Assembly (NCBI RefSeq): GCF_028369295.1
Contig: NZ_JAQMYP010000026.1
Coordinates: 62,001-126,000, forward strand
Direction: 5' to 3'
From: Streptomyces sp. HD
Lineage (GTDB): Bacteria; Actinomycetota; Actinomycetes; Streptomycetales; Streptomycetaceae
Length of the DNA: 64,000 nt
Made by a program: the position numbers and the translations under genes. Under the pieces are notes generated by a model. The model saw only the letters and a list, made by a program, of their open reading frames with translations. It searched no databases and was not told where the DNA came from. Shown one piece after another: positions 44,613 through 53,684 of this stretch. Positions within the stretch are counted from its first letter, which is position 1. Every line of letters starts with the position of its first letter.

Positions 44613-45161
44613 ATGACGACTTCTGCATCGGTTCCCGCTGGTCCCGACGGTGCGATAGCCGGCCACGGCACGGTCACCGACCGTCTCGTCGACGCGAACG
44701 AGCGATACGCCGCCGCCTTCACCGACCCCGGCATGGACGCCCGTCCCGTGCTCCACGTCGCCATCGTCGCCTGCATGGACGCCCGTCTCGACCTGCACGC
44801 CGCGCTCGGTCTGGAGCTCGGCGACTGCCACACCATCCGCAACGCCGGCGGTGTCGTCACCGACGACGTGATCCGCTCGCTCACCATCAGCCAGCGCAAG
44901 CTCGGCACCCGCAGCATCGTGCTGATCCACCACACCGGCTGCGGTCTGGAGGCGATCACCGAGGACTTCCGCACCGACCTGGAGATGGAGGTCGGCCAGC
45001 GGCCCGCCTGGGCGGTGGAGTCCTTCCGGGACGTCGACCAGGACGTACGGCAGTCGATGCAGCGGGTGCGGACCTCGCCGTTCCTGCTGCACACCAACGA
45101 CGTGCGGGGCTTCGTCTTCGACGTGCGGACGGGTCTGCTGCGCGAGATCGACCCCGGGTGA
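44613..45161 (+). CDS. Beta-class carbonic anhydrase
   Basis: 182 residues from ATG 44613 (another ATG lies two codons upstream). Zinc ligands of beta-carbonic anhydrases are visible: C54-x-D56-x-R58 in VACMDARLD, and H107 and C110 in HHTGC. RNAGG is the conserved turn. It hydrates CO2 to bicarbonate in the cytoplasm, feeding carboxylases. The length is on the short side of the family. No ribosome-binding site is seen; a TACCGT hexamer just before the start suggests a leaderless mRNA. Confidence 0.94.
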   Translation: MTTSASVPAGPDGAIAGHGTVTDRLVDANERYAAAFTDPGMDARPVLHVAIVACMDARLDLHAALGLELGDCHTIRNAGGVVTDDVIRSLTISQRKLGTRSIVLIHHTGCGLEAITEDFRTDLEMEVGQRPAWAVESFRDVDQDVRQSMQRVRTSPFLLHTNDVRGFVFDVRTGLLREIDPG

Positions 45162-45445
45162 CCGTCCGTGTCACCCGCCTGTGCATGACCTCGCGCGGAT
45201 GCGCGTGACCATCCGCCGGACCTGTCGTTCCGCTGTCAATTTGAGCTTGGGCGTGCCCAAAAGGCCGTAAGACCCGACATAACGCAGGCAGTTGTCCACA
45301 GGCGAGTGACACGAATCGGTAACGGCAGCAAGAATGCTGGGGTGGCAACACGCGGAACCTTTCACGCGTGGTGTCCGTGTTCCAGGGGTGGGCCGGTCCG
45401 CGTCGTAGAGCGTCGGCCCGGATAGAACGGGCCGAGGAGGGCCGG
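45162..45445 (+). other. Gene-free spacer upstream of the MoxR operon
   Basis: 284 bp between the carbonic anhydrase and moxR genes. The left part has GTGTCACCC/GCGCGGATGCGCG-type small inverted repeats that may end the carbonic anhydrase transcript. The right part (45235-45360) is less GC-rich and presumably has the operon promoter; I cannot assign hexamers with confidence. Confidence 0.4.
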
Positions 45446-46485
<1,040 letters not shown>

Positions 46486-46486
<1 letters not shown>

Positions 46487-47859
46487 TGACCTCCGGCAGT
46501 ACCGGCCAGGCCGAGGCGGACCGGGGTGAGAAGAGCGGGCTGCGCACGGCGCTGGCCGGTCTGACCACCCGTGGCCGCTCCTTCCTGGCCGCCGGTGTCG
46601 CGGCCGCCGTCTGCGCCTACGTCCTCGGCCAGAGCGACCTGCTGCGCGTCGGACTGCTGCTCGCCGTGCTGCCCCTGGTCTGCGCGACCGTGCTGTACCG
46701 CACCCGCTACCGGGTCGCGGGCAGCCGCAGGCTCTCCCCCGCCCGCGTGCCCGCGGGCAGCGAGGCCCGCGTCCATCTGCAGATGGACAACGTCTCCCGG
46801 CTGCCCACGGGCCTGCTGATGCTGCAGGACCGGGTGCCGTACGTCCTCGGCCCGCGCCCCCGCTTCGTGCTGGACCGGGTGGAGCCGGGCGGCCGCCGCG
46901 AGGTGTCCTACCGGGTGCGCTCCGACCTGCGCGGCCGCTACCCGCTGGGCCCGCTGCAGCTGCGCCTGACCGACCCGTTCGGCATGTGCGAGCTGACCCG
47001 CTCCTTCTCGACGCACGACACCCTCACCGTCATCCCGCGCGTGGAGCCGCTGCCGCCGGTGCGCTTCAGCGGGGAGGCCAAGGGGTACGGCGACGGCCGG
47101 CAGCGCTCGCTGGCGCTGGCCGGCGAGGACGACGTGATCCCGCGCGGGTACCGCTACGGCGACGACCTGCGCCGTGTGCACTGGCGCTCCACAGCGCGCT
47201 ACGGCGAGCTGATGGTGCGCCGCGAGGAGCAGCCGCAGCGCTCCCGCTGCACGGTGCTGCTGGACACCCGGGGCCCGGCCTTCCAGGGCGCGGGCCCCGA
47301 CTCGGCCTTCGAGTGGGCCGTGTCGGGCACGGCGTCCGTGCTGGTCCACATGCTGGAGCGGGGCTTCTCCGTACGGCTGCTCACCGACACCGGCAGCTCG
47401 GTGCCCGGCGAGGGCGCCGACGGGTTCGCGGGCGCGAGCCAGGAGTCGGCGGACGCGGCCGGGCTGATGATGGACACCCTCGCGGTGATCGACCATTCCG
47501 ACGGCACGGGTCTGTCGCGGGCGTACGACCTGCTGCGCGGCGGCAACGAGGGGCTGCTGGTGGCCTTCTTCGGCGACCTCGACGAGGAGCAGGCGGCGGT
47601 GGCCGCCAAGATGCGGCAGCGCAGCGGCGGCGCGGTGGCCTTCGTGCTGGGCAGCGGAGCCTGGGTGCGGGAACCGACCGATGTGGCCGGTCCGTCGGAC
47701 AGGGGCGAGGAGCGACTGCGGATGCTGCGGGAGGCGGGCTGGACGGCCCTGAGCGTGCCGCGCGGCGCCTCGCTGAACGAGCTGTGGCGCCAGGCGGACC
47801 GCGCGCGTACGGACGCCGTCGCGAGCAGTGGCGTGCGGGGCGAGGGGGGACCGGTATGA
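46486..47859 (+). CDS. DUF58 domain protein, MoxR partner
   Basis: 457 residues from ATG 46486 (GGAGG five bases upstream). Two hydrophobic segments near the N-terminus (FLAAGVAAAVCAYVLG and VGLLLAVLPLVCATVL), then a beta-rich region and the DUF58 motif GDDLRRVHWRSTARYGELMVRR; a VWA-like fold follows (about 230-420). The protein is probably membrane-anchored with its domain in the cytoplasm and works with the MoxR ATPase. The stop overlaps the transglutaminase start by 4 nt. Confidence 0.93.
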
Positions 47860-50240
47860 GCGGGCGGACACGGATGGCGCTGAGCTCCGCGGCGGCCACG
47901 CTGCTGGCCTCGTGCGCCCTGCTGCCGCTGGTCTCCCCGGCCACCTGGCTGGTGCAGGCGATCTTCCTGCTGGCGATCCAGACGGGCGTGGGCATGGCGA
48001 CCCGGCGGGTGCCGCTGGCGCGGCCCCTGACCGTGGGGGCACAGGCCCTCGTCGCGCTGATGCTGCTGACGCTGACCTTCGCCAACCGGCAGGCGATCCT
48101 CGGAGTGATCCCCGGCCCGGAGGCCTTCCGTCACTTCGCCGACCTGTTGCAGGCGGGCGCGGACGACGTCAGCCGGTACTCGATCCCGGCGCCGCTGTCG
48201 GACGGCATCCGCCTGATGCTCATCGGCGGGGTCCTGATCATCGGCCTGGCGGTGGAGACCCTCGCGGTGACCTTCCGCAGCGCCGCCCCGGCCGGGCTGC
48301 CGCTGCTGGCGCTGTACTCCGTGGCCGCCGGGCTCTCCGAGGGCGGCTCGGACTGGGTGTGGTTCCTGATCGCCGCCGCGGGCTATCTGATGCTGCTGCT
48401 GGCCGAGGGACGCGACCGGCTCTCGCAGTGGGGCAGGGTCTTCGGCGGGGGGCCTCGGACCCCGGGCGAGGAGCAGAGCGGCGCGGTGGCGCCGGTCCGC
48501 ACCGGGCGGCGGATCGGCGTGGTCGCCCTGGGCGTCGCCCTGGTGGTGCCGCTCGCCCTGCCCGCCATGGACGGCGGTCTGCTGGACGCGGCCGGCACGG
48601 GCGTGGGCTCCGGGAGCGGCGGCGGGGGCACGATCTCGGCGGTGAACCCGCTGGTGTCGCTGCGCGACAGTCTGAACGTGGACGAGGACCGCCAGGTCAT
48701 GTCCCTGAAGACCAACTCGCAGGACATCTCCGACCTGTACCTGCGGATCGTCTCCCTGGACGACTTCGACGGCACCACCTGGCAGCCGTCGAAGCGCAGC
48801 ATCCAGTCCGTGCCGGGCGAGTTCCCCACGCCCATCGGCCTCGGCCCCGAGATCCGGCGCACGGACGTCGAGACGACGATCTCGGCCGCGAACTGGTACG
48901 CCCAGAACTGGCTGCCGATGCCGTACCCGCCAAGCAGCGTGCAGATCGGCGGAAACTGGCGGTACGAACCGCTGGGCATGACGGTCGTCGGGGACCGCCG
49001 CCAGACCACACGCGGGGTGACGTACACCGTGCGCAGCCTTGATGTGCGGCCGACGGCCGACCAGCTCGCGAACGCGCCGGAACCGCCCGCCGCGCTGAAG
49101 CGCGAGTTCACCGAGCTGCCGGACTCGCTGCCCGCGGTGGTCGCCAAGACCGCGCGCGAGGTCACCGAGGGCGCCACCAGCCACTACGGCCAGGCGGTCA
49201 AGCTGCAGGAGTACTTCGCCGTGAACGGCGGATTCCAGTACGACACCAACGTCAAGGTCGGCACCGGCCGGCAGGCGATCGCCCGGTTCCTGAAGGACAA
49301 GCAGGGCTTCTGCGTCCACTTCTCCTTCGCGATGGCGGCGATGGCCCGCTCGCTGGACATACCGGCCCGGGTCGCGGTGGGCTTCGCACCCGGAACCCCG
49401 CAGGGCGACGGTTCGGTGTCGGTGGGGCTGAGGGACGCGCACGCCTGGCCCGAGCTGTACTTCGAGGGCGTGGGCTGGACCCGCTTCGAGCCGACGCCGA
49501 CCCGTGGCTCGGTTCCGACGTACACCCAGTCGGACACGCCCGGCTCCACGCTTCCCGACGTGTCACGGCCCTCGCAGTCGACGAGCACCGGCCCCTCCGC
49601 CGCGCCGTCGGCGAGCGATAGCTGCGTCGGGCGGAACCGGGAGCTGTGCGCGACCGAGTCCCCCGAGGCGGCGCTGGCCACGGGTGACGACGGCCCGGGG
49701 TGGTACGCCCTGCTGGCCTGGACGCTCGGCGGGCTGGTGTCGCTGCTGATCCCGCTGACGCCGATGCTGTTGCGGATGCGGACACGGGCGGTACGGCTGG
49801 GGGCGCACGGCCGCTCCGAGGCGGACATCGCGCCGCACACCCTGGCGGTCTGGCGTGAACTGACCGACACCGCCTGGGACTTCGGCATCCACCCGGACGA
49901 ATCCCAGACCCCCCGCAAGGCCGCCGCCCGCATCGTCCGCCTCGGTCACCTCGACCCACCGGCCGCGGCCTCCGTGCACCGGGTCGCCGACGCGGTGGAA
50001 CAGGTCCTCTACGCGCCCAGTCCGCGCCCGGTGGCCGGCCTCGCGGAGGATGTCCGCCGCGTCCTGTCCAACCTGCAGTCCAAGGTCAGCTGGACGACGA
50101 ACATGCGCGCCCTGCTGGCCCCGCGCTCCAGCGTGCGCATCACCTGGGCCCTGTCGGACTGGTGGACCGGCCTGAAGCAACGCGTCGCCGCAGCCCGACC
50201 GACGTGGCGCAGGCCGTCCACGCCGGGGCAGCGGGGGTGA
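47856..50240 (+). CDS. TgpA-type transglutaminase-like membrane protein
   Basis: 794 residues from ATG 47856. Residues 1-230 carry six or so membrane segments of the DUF3488/TgpA type; an extracytoplasmic transglutaminase-like domain follows with Cys486 in QGFCVHFSFA and His529 in LRDAHAWPELYFEG. The expected third residue appears in FEPTPT, where Glu stands for the usual Asp. After a Ser/Thr/Pro-rich linker comes another membrane segment (about 625-650) and a C-terminal DUF4129-like tail. Substrates are unknown; a wall or protein cross-linking or protease role is assumed. It ends the MoxR-DUF58-TgpA unit. Confidence 0.92.
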   Translation: MSGRTRMALSSAAATLLASCALLPLVSPATWLVQAIFLLAIQTGVGMATRRVPLARPLTVGAQALVALMLLTLTFANRQAILGVIPGPEAFRHFADLLQAGADDVSRYSIPAPLSDGIRLMLIGGVLIIGLAVETLAVTFRSAAPAGLPLLALYSVAAGLSEGGSDWVWFLIAAAGYLMLLLAEGRDRLSQWGRVFGGGPRTPGEEQSGAVAPVRTGRRIGVVALGVALVVPLALPAMDGGLLDAAGTGVGSGSGGGGTISAVNPLVSLRDSLNVDEDRQVMSLKTNSQDISDLYLRIVSLDDFDGTTWQPSKRSIQSVPGEFPTPIGLGPEIRRTDVETTISAANWYAQNWLPMPYPPSSVQIGGNWRYEPLGMTVVGDRRQTTRGVTYTVRSLDVRPTADQLANAPEPPAALKREFTELPDSLPAVVAKTAREVTEGATSHYGQAVKLQEYFAVNGGFQYDTNVKVGTGRQAIARFLKDKQGFCVHFSFAMAAMARSLDIPARVAVGFAPGTPQGDGSVSVGLRDAHAWPELYFEGVGWTRFEPTPTRGSVPTYTQSDTPGSTLPDVSRPSQSTSTGPSAAPSASDSCVGRNRELCATESPEAALATGDDGPGWYALLAWTLGGLVSLLIPLTPMLLRMRTRAVRLGAHGRSEADIAPHTLAVWRELTDTAWDFGIHPDESQTPRKAAARIVRLGHLDPPAAASVHRVADAVEQVLYAPSPRPVAGLAEDVRRVLSNLQSKVSWTTNMRALLAPRSSVRITWALSDWWTGLKQRVAAARPTWRRPSTPGQRG

Positions 50241-50291
50241 CACCCCGCCGGGGGCGGGCGGCGTCCGTACTCCGGCGGTGCGAGCAAACGC

Positions 50292-50330
50292 GTCAGGGGG
50301 TGACCACCCATCCGGTGGTCACCCCCTGAC
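50292..50330. terminator. Bidirectional hairpin between transglutaminase and DUF3040 genes
   Basis: A 17-bp perfect stem, GTCAGGGGGTGACCACC pairing with GGTGGTCACCCCCTGAC, with a 5-nt loop. It separates two converging genes. Confidence 0.9.
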
Positions 50331-50355
50331 GTATGTCCAGGAGCCGCTCGTCGAG

Positions 50356-50748
50356 CTAGTGGCCGCCCTGCTCGTCACGGCGGCGCTGCCAGCGTTCCTC
50401 GATGCGGTCCATCATCGAGCGCTTCTGGCGTGGCTGACGGCGGGCGTGCGGGCCGCTCGCGGGCTGCTCGCCCGGCTTGGGGGCCTTGCGCCATCCGGTC
50501 ACAGCGAGTACCGCGCAGCCCAGCATGACGAGGAATCCCACCACGCTCAGCCAGACCTGCTTGGCGACCATTCCAGCCATGAGGAGCGCGATACCTACGA
50601 GGAAGCCCGCGACCGCCTGGTAGACCCGTCGCCGGGTGTACGTACGCAGCCCGCTTCCCTCAAGCGCTGTCGCGAACTTGGGATCTTCGGCGTACAGCGC
50701 TCGCTCCATTTGCTCGAGCATTCGCTGCTCGTGCTCCGAGAGCGGCAC
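50356..50748 (-). CDS. DUF3040 small membrane protein
   Basis: 130 residues starting MPLSEHEQRMLEQMERALYA, the hallmark of the actinobacterial DUF3040 family. Two membrane segments (VYQAVAGFLVGIALLMAGM and WLSVVGFLVMLGCAVLAV) precede a basic tail (RQPRQKRSMMDRIEERW). DUF3040 genes often lie near the division cluster in actinobacteria, but their function is unknown. The 289-bp region upstream (50749-51037) has no gene that I can support. Confidence 0.93.
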   Translation of the reverse strand: MPLSEHEQRMLEQMERALYAEDPKFATALEGSGLRTYTRRRVYQAVAGFLVGIALLMAGMVAKQVWLSVVGFLVMLGCAVLAVTGWRKAPKPGEQPASGPHARRQPRQKRSMMDRIEERWQRRRDEQGGH

Positions 50749-51037
50749 GGAGTCCTCCTCATCGTGCAGTCGCCGGGGCGACCCGGGGGGTCCCTTCAGG
50801 ATAGGCAGGGAATCGCCCCCGTGAAACCCGCCCCTCTACGCCAATTGGCCAACCGGGCTCCGGCATGGAGGCCCGGCTCGCTGAGATCTTCATTCCCCAG
50901 CGGCCGACCCGTCATGCCGGAACGGTCTCCCTCGATCATACGGCGCTGAGCGCTCGATCGGGGGGCCTGTGGCGTACTCCATGTGCGGCCAAGTCCCTGA
51001 TCAAGGCCCACCCGCACGGTGCGCCCACAGGGGGAGC
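50749..51037. other. Gene-free region upstream of the DUF3040 gene
   Basis: 289 bp. It should carry the DUF3040 promoter on the minus strand and lies just after the end of the methyltransferase gene. A small imperfect repeat of CTCGATC occurs near 50930 and 50956. No convincing open frame with a ribosome-binding site is seen. Confidence 0.35.
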
Positions 51038-51862
51038 TCAGGCCTGCGAGGTCTCCCCCGTCTCACCGAGCACATGGAGCTGGGTGGCCACCGAGTGGAA
51101 GGCGGGCAGCTCGGCCGCAGCCTCCTCCAGCTTCAGCAGTGCCTCCAGCGCCCCGGGCTCGGTGTCCACCAGCACACCGGGGACCAGGTCGGCGAAGACC
51201 CGCACGCCGTGCACGGCGCCGACCCGCAGGCCGGCCCCCTCCACCAGCCCGGTGAGCTGCTGGGCGGTGAAACGACGCGGCACCGGGTCGCCCTCCCCCC
51301 AGCGGCCGTCCGGGTCCTCCAGGGCCCGCTTGGCCTCCTTGAAGTGACCGGCGAGGGCCCGCGCCAGCACCGCACCGCCCAGCCCGGCCGCGAGCAGGCT
51401 GAGGACGCCCTCGTCGCGCAGGGCGGCGACCGCGTTGCGGACACCCTCGGCGGGGTCGTCGACGTACTCCAGGACGCCGTGGCAGAGCACGACGTCGTAA
51501 CCGCCGCGCTCGACCACGTCGAAGAGGCCGTGGGCGTCGCCCTGGACTCCCCGTACCCGGTCGGCGACGTCCGCCTCGGCGGCGCGCCGCTCCAGGGCGA
51601 AGAGCGCGTTGGGGCTGGGGTCGACGACGGTGACACGGTGGCCGAGGCGGGCGAGGGGCACCGCGAACCTGCCGCTGCCGCCGCCGGTGTCGAGGACGTC
51701 CAGCGCCTGCCGGCCCGTGGCCTTGACCCGGCGGTCCACGGCGTCCTGGAGGACCTCCCACACCACGGCGGTGCGGAGGGAGGCGCGGGGCCGGGAGGGG
51801 TCGGAGCGCAGCGACGTCTGAGGGTGCTGATGGGAGACGGGCGGGCGCATCGGGTCCGACAC
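51038..51862 (-). CDS. SAM-dependent class I methyltransferase
   Basis: 274 residues from GTG 51862 (GAGGAG nine bases upstream). The SAM-binding motif I is VLDTGGGSGRFAVPLARLGH with the acidic motif II end in VTVVDPSP, followed by VLCHGVLEYVDDP. The fold is UbiE/SmtA-like, but the substrate cannot be told. GDPVPRRFTAQQLTGLVEGAG is typical of SmtA/CmoM-like enzymes that methylate tRNA wobble carboxymethoxyuridine, a possible role. The neighbouring 51863-52093 gap has no gene. Confidence 0.9.
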   Translation of the reverse strand: MSDPMRPPVSHQHPQTSLRSDPSRPRASLRTAVVWEVLQDAVDRRVKATGRQALDVLDTGGGSGRFAVPLARLGHRVTVVDPSPNALFALERRAAEADVADRVRGVQGDAHGLFDVVERGGYDVVLCHGVLEYVDDPAEGVRNAVAALRDEGVLSLLAAGLGGAVLARALAGHFKEAKRALEDPDGRWGEGDPVPRRFTAQQLTGLVEGAGLRVGAVHGVRVFADLVPGVLVDTEPGALEALLKLEEAAAELPAFHSVATQLHVLGETGETSQA

Positions 51863-52093
51863 GGCAGTTGACTCCTCGGCGCGGCACCACCGCTTACGCG
51901 GTGGAGCGAACGGGCTGCCTCCCCGGCGCCCGGGTCACAGGAGCAGGAAGGCTTCAGGCGCCCTCCACCCTATTGCCTACGACGCCCCACCCGACCATCG
52001 GTCACGCGCGACGCCCGGCCACCGCACCCGGCGAACACCGAGGAGCGAACCGCAGGAGCCCCGCACCACCGGCCCGTGATGCGGCGTCGGCCG

Positions 52094-52672
52094 TCACCCC
52101 GCGTCCGGCATGTCCTCGCGGCCGTGTCGTGAGGTGTCCGGTGTCTCGATGCCCGCGTCCGCGTCCGGGCGTGGCTGGGGCAGGACCGGCTGGAGTACCA
52201 GCATCCGCTCGACCAGGCGCAGGAACATCGCCACGTCGCGTATCAGGTCGTCGGCGTCCCGGCGACTGGCCGCGCCCTGGATGCCCGCCTCGGCCCGGGC
52301 GCGGCGCCGGGCGCCGGAGGCGAACAGCGCGCTCCACTCGGTGAGTTCGGGCGCTATCTCGGGGAGCACTTCCCAGGCGCTCCTGATCCGGGCCCGACGC
52401 CTGGGCGAGGGCTCCGGGCGCCCCCGCGCGGCGAGCACGGCGGCGGCGGTGCGCAGGGCGGCGAGGTGGGCCGTGGCATAGCGCTCGTTCGACGTTTCCA
52501 GGACGGCGGCCTCGTCCAGTGCGGCACGGGCCTGGGCGAGCAGGTCGAGGGCGGCGGGCGGGGCCGTGGTCCGGCGGAGCACAGGGTGCACGTCGCTCGC
52601 CGGGCCGGTCAGTGAGGGGGCAGGGCCGGTGGCGCGGCGCCGACGGGCGGCGGCTGCGTGGTAGCTGGCCAT
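52094..52672 (-). CDS. SAV_6107-type HEPN domain protein
   Basis: 192 residues from ATG 52672, preceded by AGGAGG at ideal spacing. The helical core (about 40-165) matches the actinobacterial SAV_6107-type HEPN family. It contains R64-YATA-H69 (in NERYATAHLAAL), an R-x4-H motif like the catalytic motif of HEPN ribonucleases. HEPN proteins are often toxins or RNases, but no nucleotidyltransferase partner is adjacent. It is divergent from the ABC/YhgE module, with 166 bp between the starts. The N-terminus (AAAARRRRATG) is basic. Confidence 0.82.
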   Translation of the reverse strand: MASYHAAAARRRRATGPAPSLTGPASDVHPVLRRTTAPPAALDLLAQARAALDEAAVLETSNERYATAHLAALRTAAAVLAARGRPEPSPRRRARIRSAWEVLPEIAPELTEWSALFASGARRRARAEAGIQGAASRRDADDLIRDVAMFLRLVERMLVLQPVLPQPRPDADAGIETPDTSRHGREDMPDAG

Positions 52673-52772
52673 GACGAACCTCCTGTCGTCTGTGTGACGG
52701 CATGCCCGATACGGGATGCCGTATGTGCCCATCGTGAGGTATGGCACTGACAATCCGTTCTGACCTGCGCTT

Positions 52773-52801
52773 TTGCTTCGCTCGCGAGTTCGGACTAAAT
52801 T
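52773..52801 (+). promoter_or_regulatory. Candidate promoter of the ABC/YhgE operon
   Basis: TTGCTT (52773-52778) and TAAATT (52796-52801) are separated by exactly 17 bp, a good fit to a vegetative promoter. Transcription would start at about 52808, inside the palindrome 52806-52819 and about 30 nt before the ATPase gene. Confidence 0.6.
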
Positions 52802-52805
52802 TTGC

Positions 52806-52819
52806 ACTGACCAGTCAGT
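52806..52819. promoter_or_regulatory. Perfect palindromic operator ACTGAC-CA-GTCAGT
   Basis: Six-base inverted arms with a two-base centre, placed at the predicted transcription start. This is the usual form and position of a TetR-family operator. The TetR gene at 55764 is the third gene of the same unit, so it is the natural candidate repressor. Confidence 0.75.
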
Positions 52820-52838
52820 TCAAATACGGAGGGGCAGC

Positions 52839-53684
52839 ATGGGGGGAACCGTCGCCGGAGTCGGCGTCACGGCCCTGGGTCTCGGCCTCGAAGGGCCTCG
52901 CGGGTGGGCGTTCCGCGGGGTCTCGTTCGAGGCGGAGCCCAGCTCGCTGATCACGATCGAAGGACCGTCGGGCACCGGCCGTACGTGCCTGCTGCTGGCG
53001 CTGACGGGGCGGATGAAGCCCACCGAGGGAGCCGCCGGCGTGGGCGGCAGCGCGCTGCCCAAGCGCATGGCTGCGGTACGCCGCGTCAGCGCCCTGGCCC
53101 ACGTCCCCGGCGTGACCGACCTGGAGCCGGCCCTGACCGTCGCCGAGCACCTCCACGAACGGGGGCTGCTGCAGCGGCGGTTCGGCGACTCGCTGCGCGG
53201 GCTGCTGCGGCCGCGTGCCGAGCGGAAGGGCGAGGGGCGGCGGCTGATCGACGCCGCGCTGAGTACCGCGGGCCTCGACCTGGACTCCCTGCCCAAGGGC
53301 TCGCGTACGGCCGTACGCGATCTGGAGCGGGTGGAGGCGCTGCGGCTGTCCATCGCGCTGGCCCTGATCGGGCGTCCCCGGCTGCTCGGCGTCGACGACA
53401 CCGACCTCAAGCTGTCGGACGCCGAACGGGCCGAGGTCTGGGCGCTGTTGCGGTCGATCACCGAGGCCGGCACCACGGTGATCGCGGTGTGCAGCGAGGC
53501 CCCGGGCGGCACGGTCGCGGTGTCCACGCAGGCGACCGATGAGGAGCCCGCCTCCGAGGAAGCCCGGAAGGCCCAGGAACCGCAGGACTCGCAGGACTCG
53601 CCGACATCGCAGGACTCGCAGGACTCGCAGGAATCCGACGGAAAGGAGGCCGCCGATGCGCTCACCGAGGCTGGCCGCGCTTGA
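52839..53684 (+). CDS. Degenerate ABC transporter ATPase-like protein
   Basis: 281 residues from ATG 52839 (GGAGGGG upstream). The ABC ATPase fold is recognisable, but key residues deviate: the P-loop reads GPSGTGRT (42-49) with Arg48 in place of the essential Lys, no LSGGQ signature is visible (RDLERVEALRLSIALALIG stands there), and Walker B ends LLGVDD with Asp187 where the catalytic Glu is expected. The C-terminal 50 residues are Gln/Asp/Ser repeats. It overlaps the YhgE/Pip gene by 29 nt, so the two are coupled. It probably binds, but may not hydrolyse, ATP, and may pair with that membrane protein. Confidence 0.85.
   Translation: MGGTVAGVGVTALGLGLEGPRGWAFRGVSFEAEPSSLITIEGPSGTGRTCLLLALTGRMKPTEGAAGVGGSALPKRMAAVRRVSALAHVPGVTDLEPALTVAEHLHERGLLQRRFGDSLRGLLRPRAERKGEGRRLIDAALSTAGLDLDSLPKGSRTAVRDLERVEALRLSIALALIGRPRLLGVDDTDLKLSDAERAEVWALLRSITEAGTTVIAVCSEAPGGTVAVSTQATDEEPASEEARKAQEPQDSQDSPTSQDSQDSQESDGKEAADALTEAGRA
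53590..53640. repeat. Short tandem repeat encoding SQD units
   Basis: Tandem nonamers related to CAGGACTCG, encoding repeated Gln-Asp-Ser (SQDSQDS) at the end of the ATPase-like protein. They are in frame, so copy-number changes would not disrupt the downstream coupling. Confidence 0.75.

Noticed and set aside
46986-47855. Transglutaminase gene starting inside the DUF58 gene
   Set aside because: The frame is open there, but it would overlap DUF58 by 870 nt; ATG 47856 with a 4-nt overlap is clearly the start.
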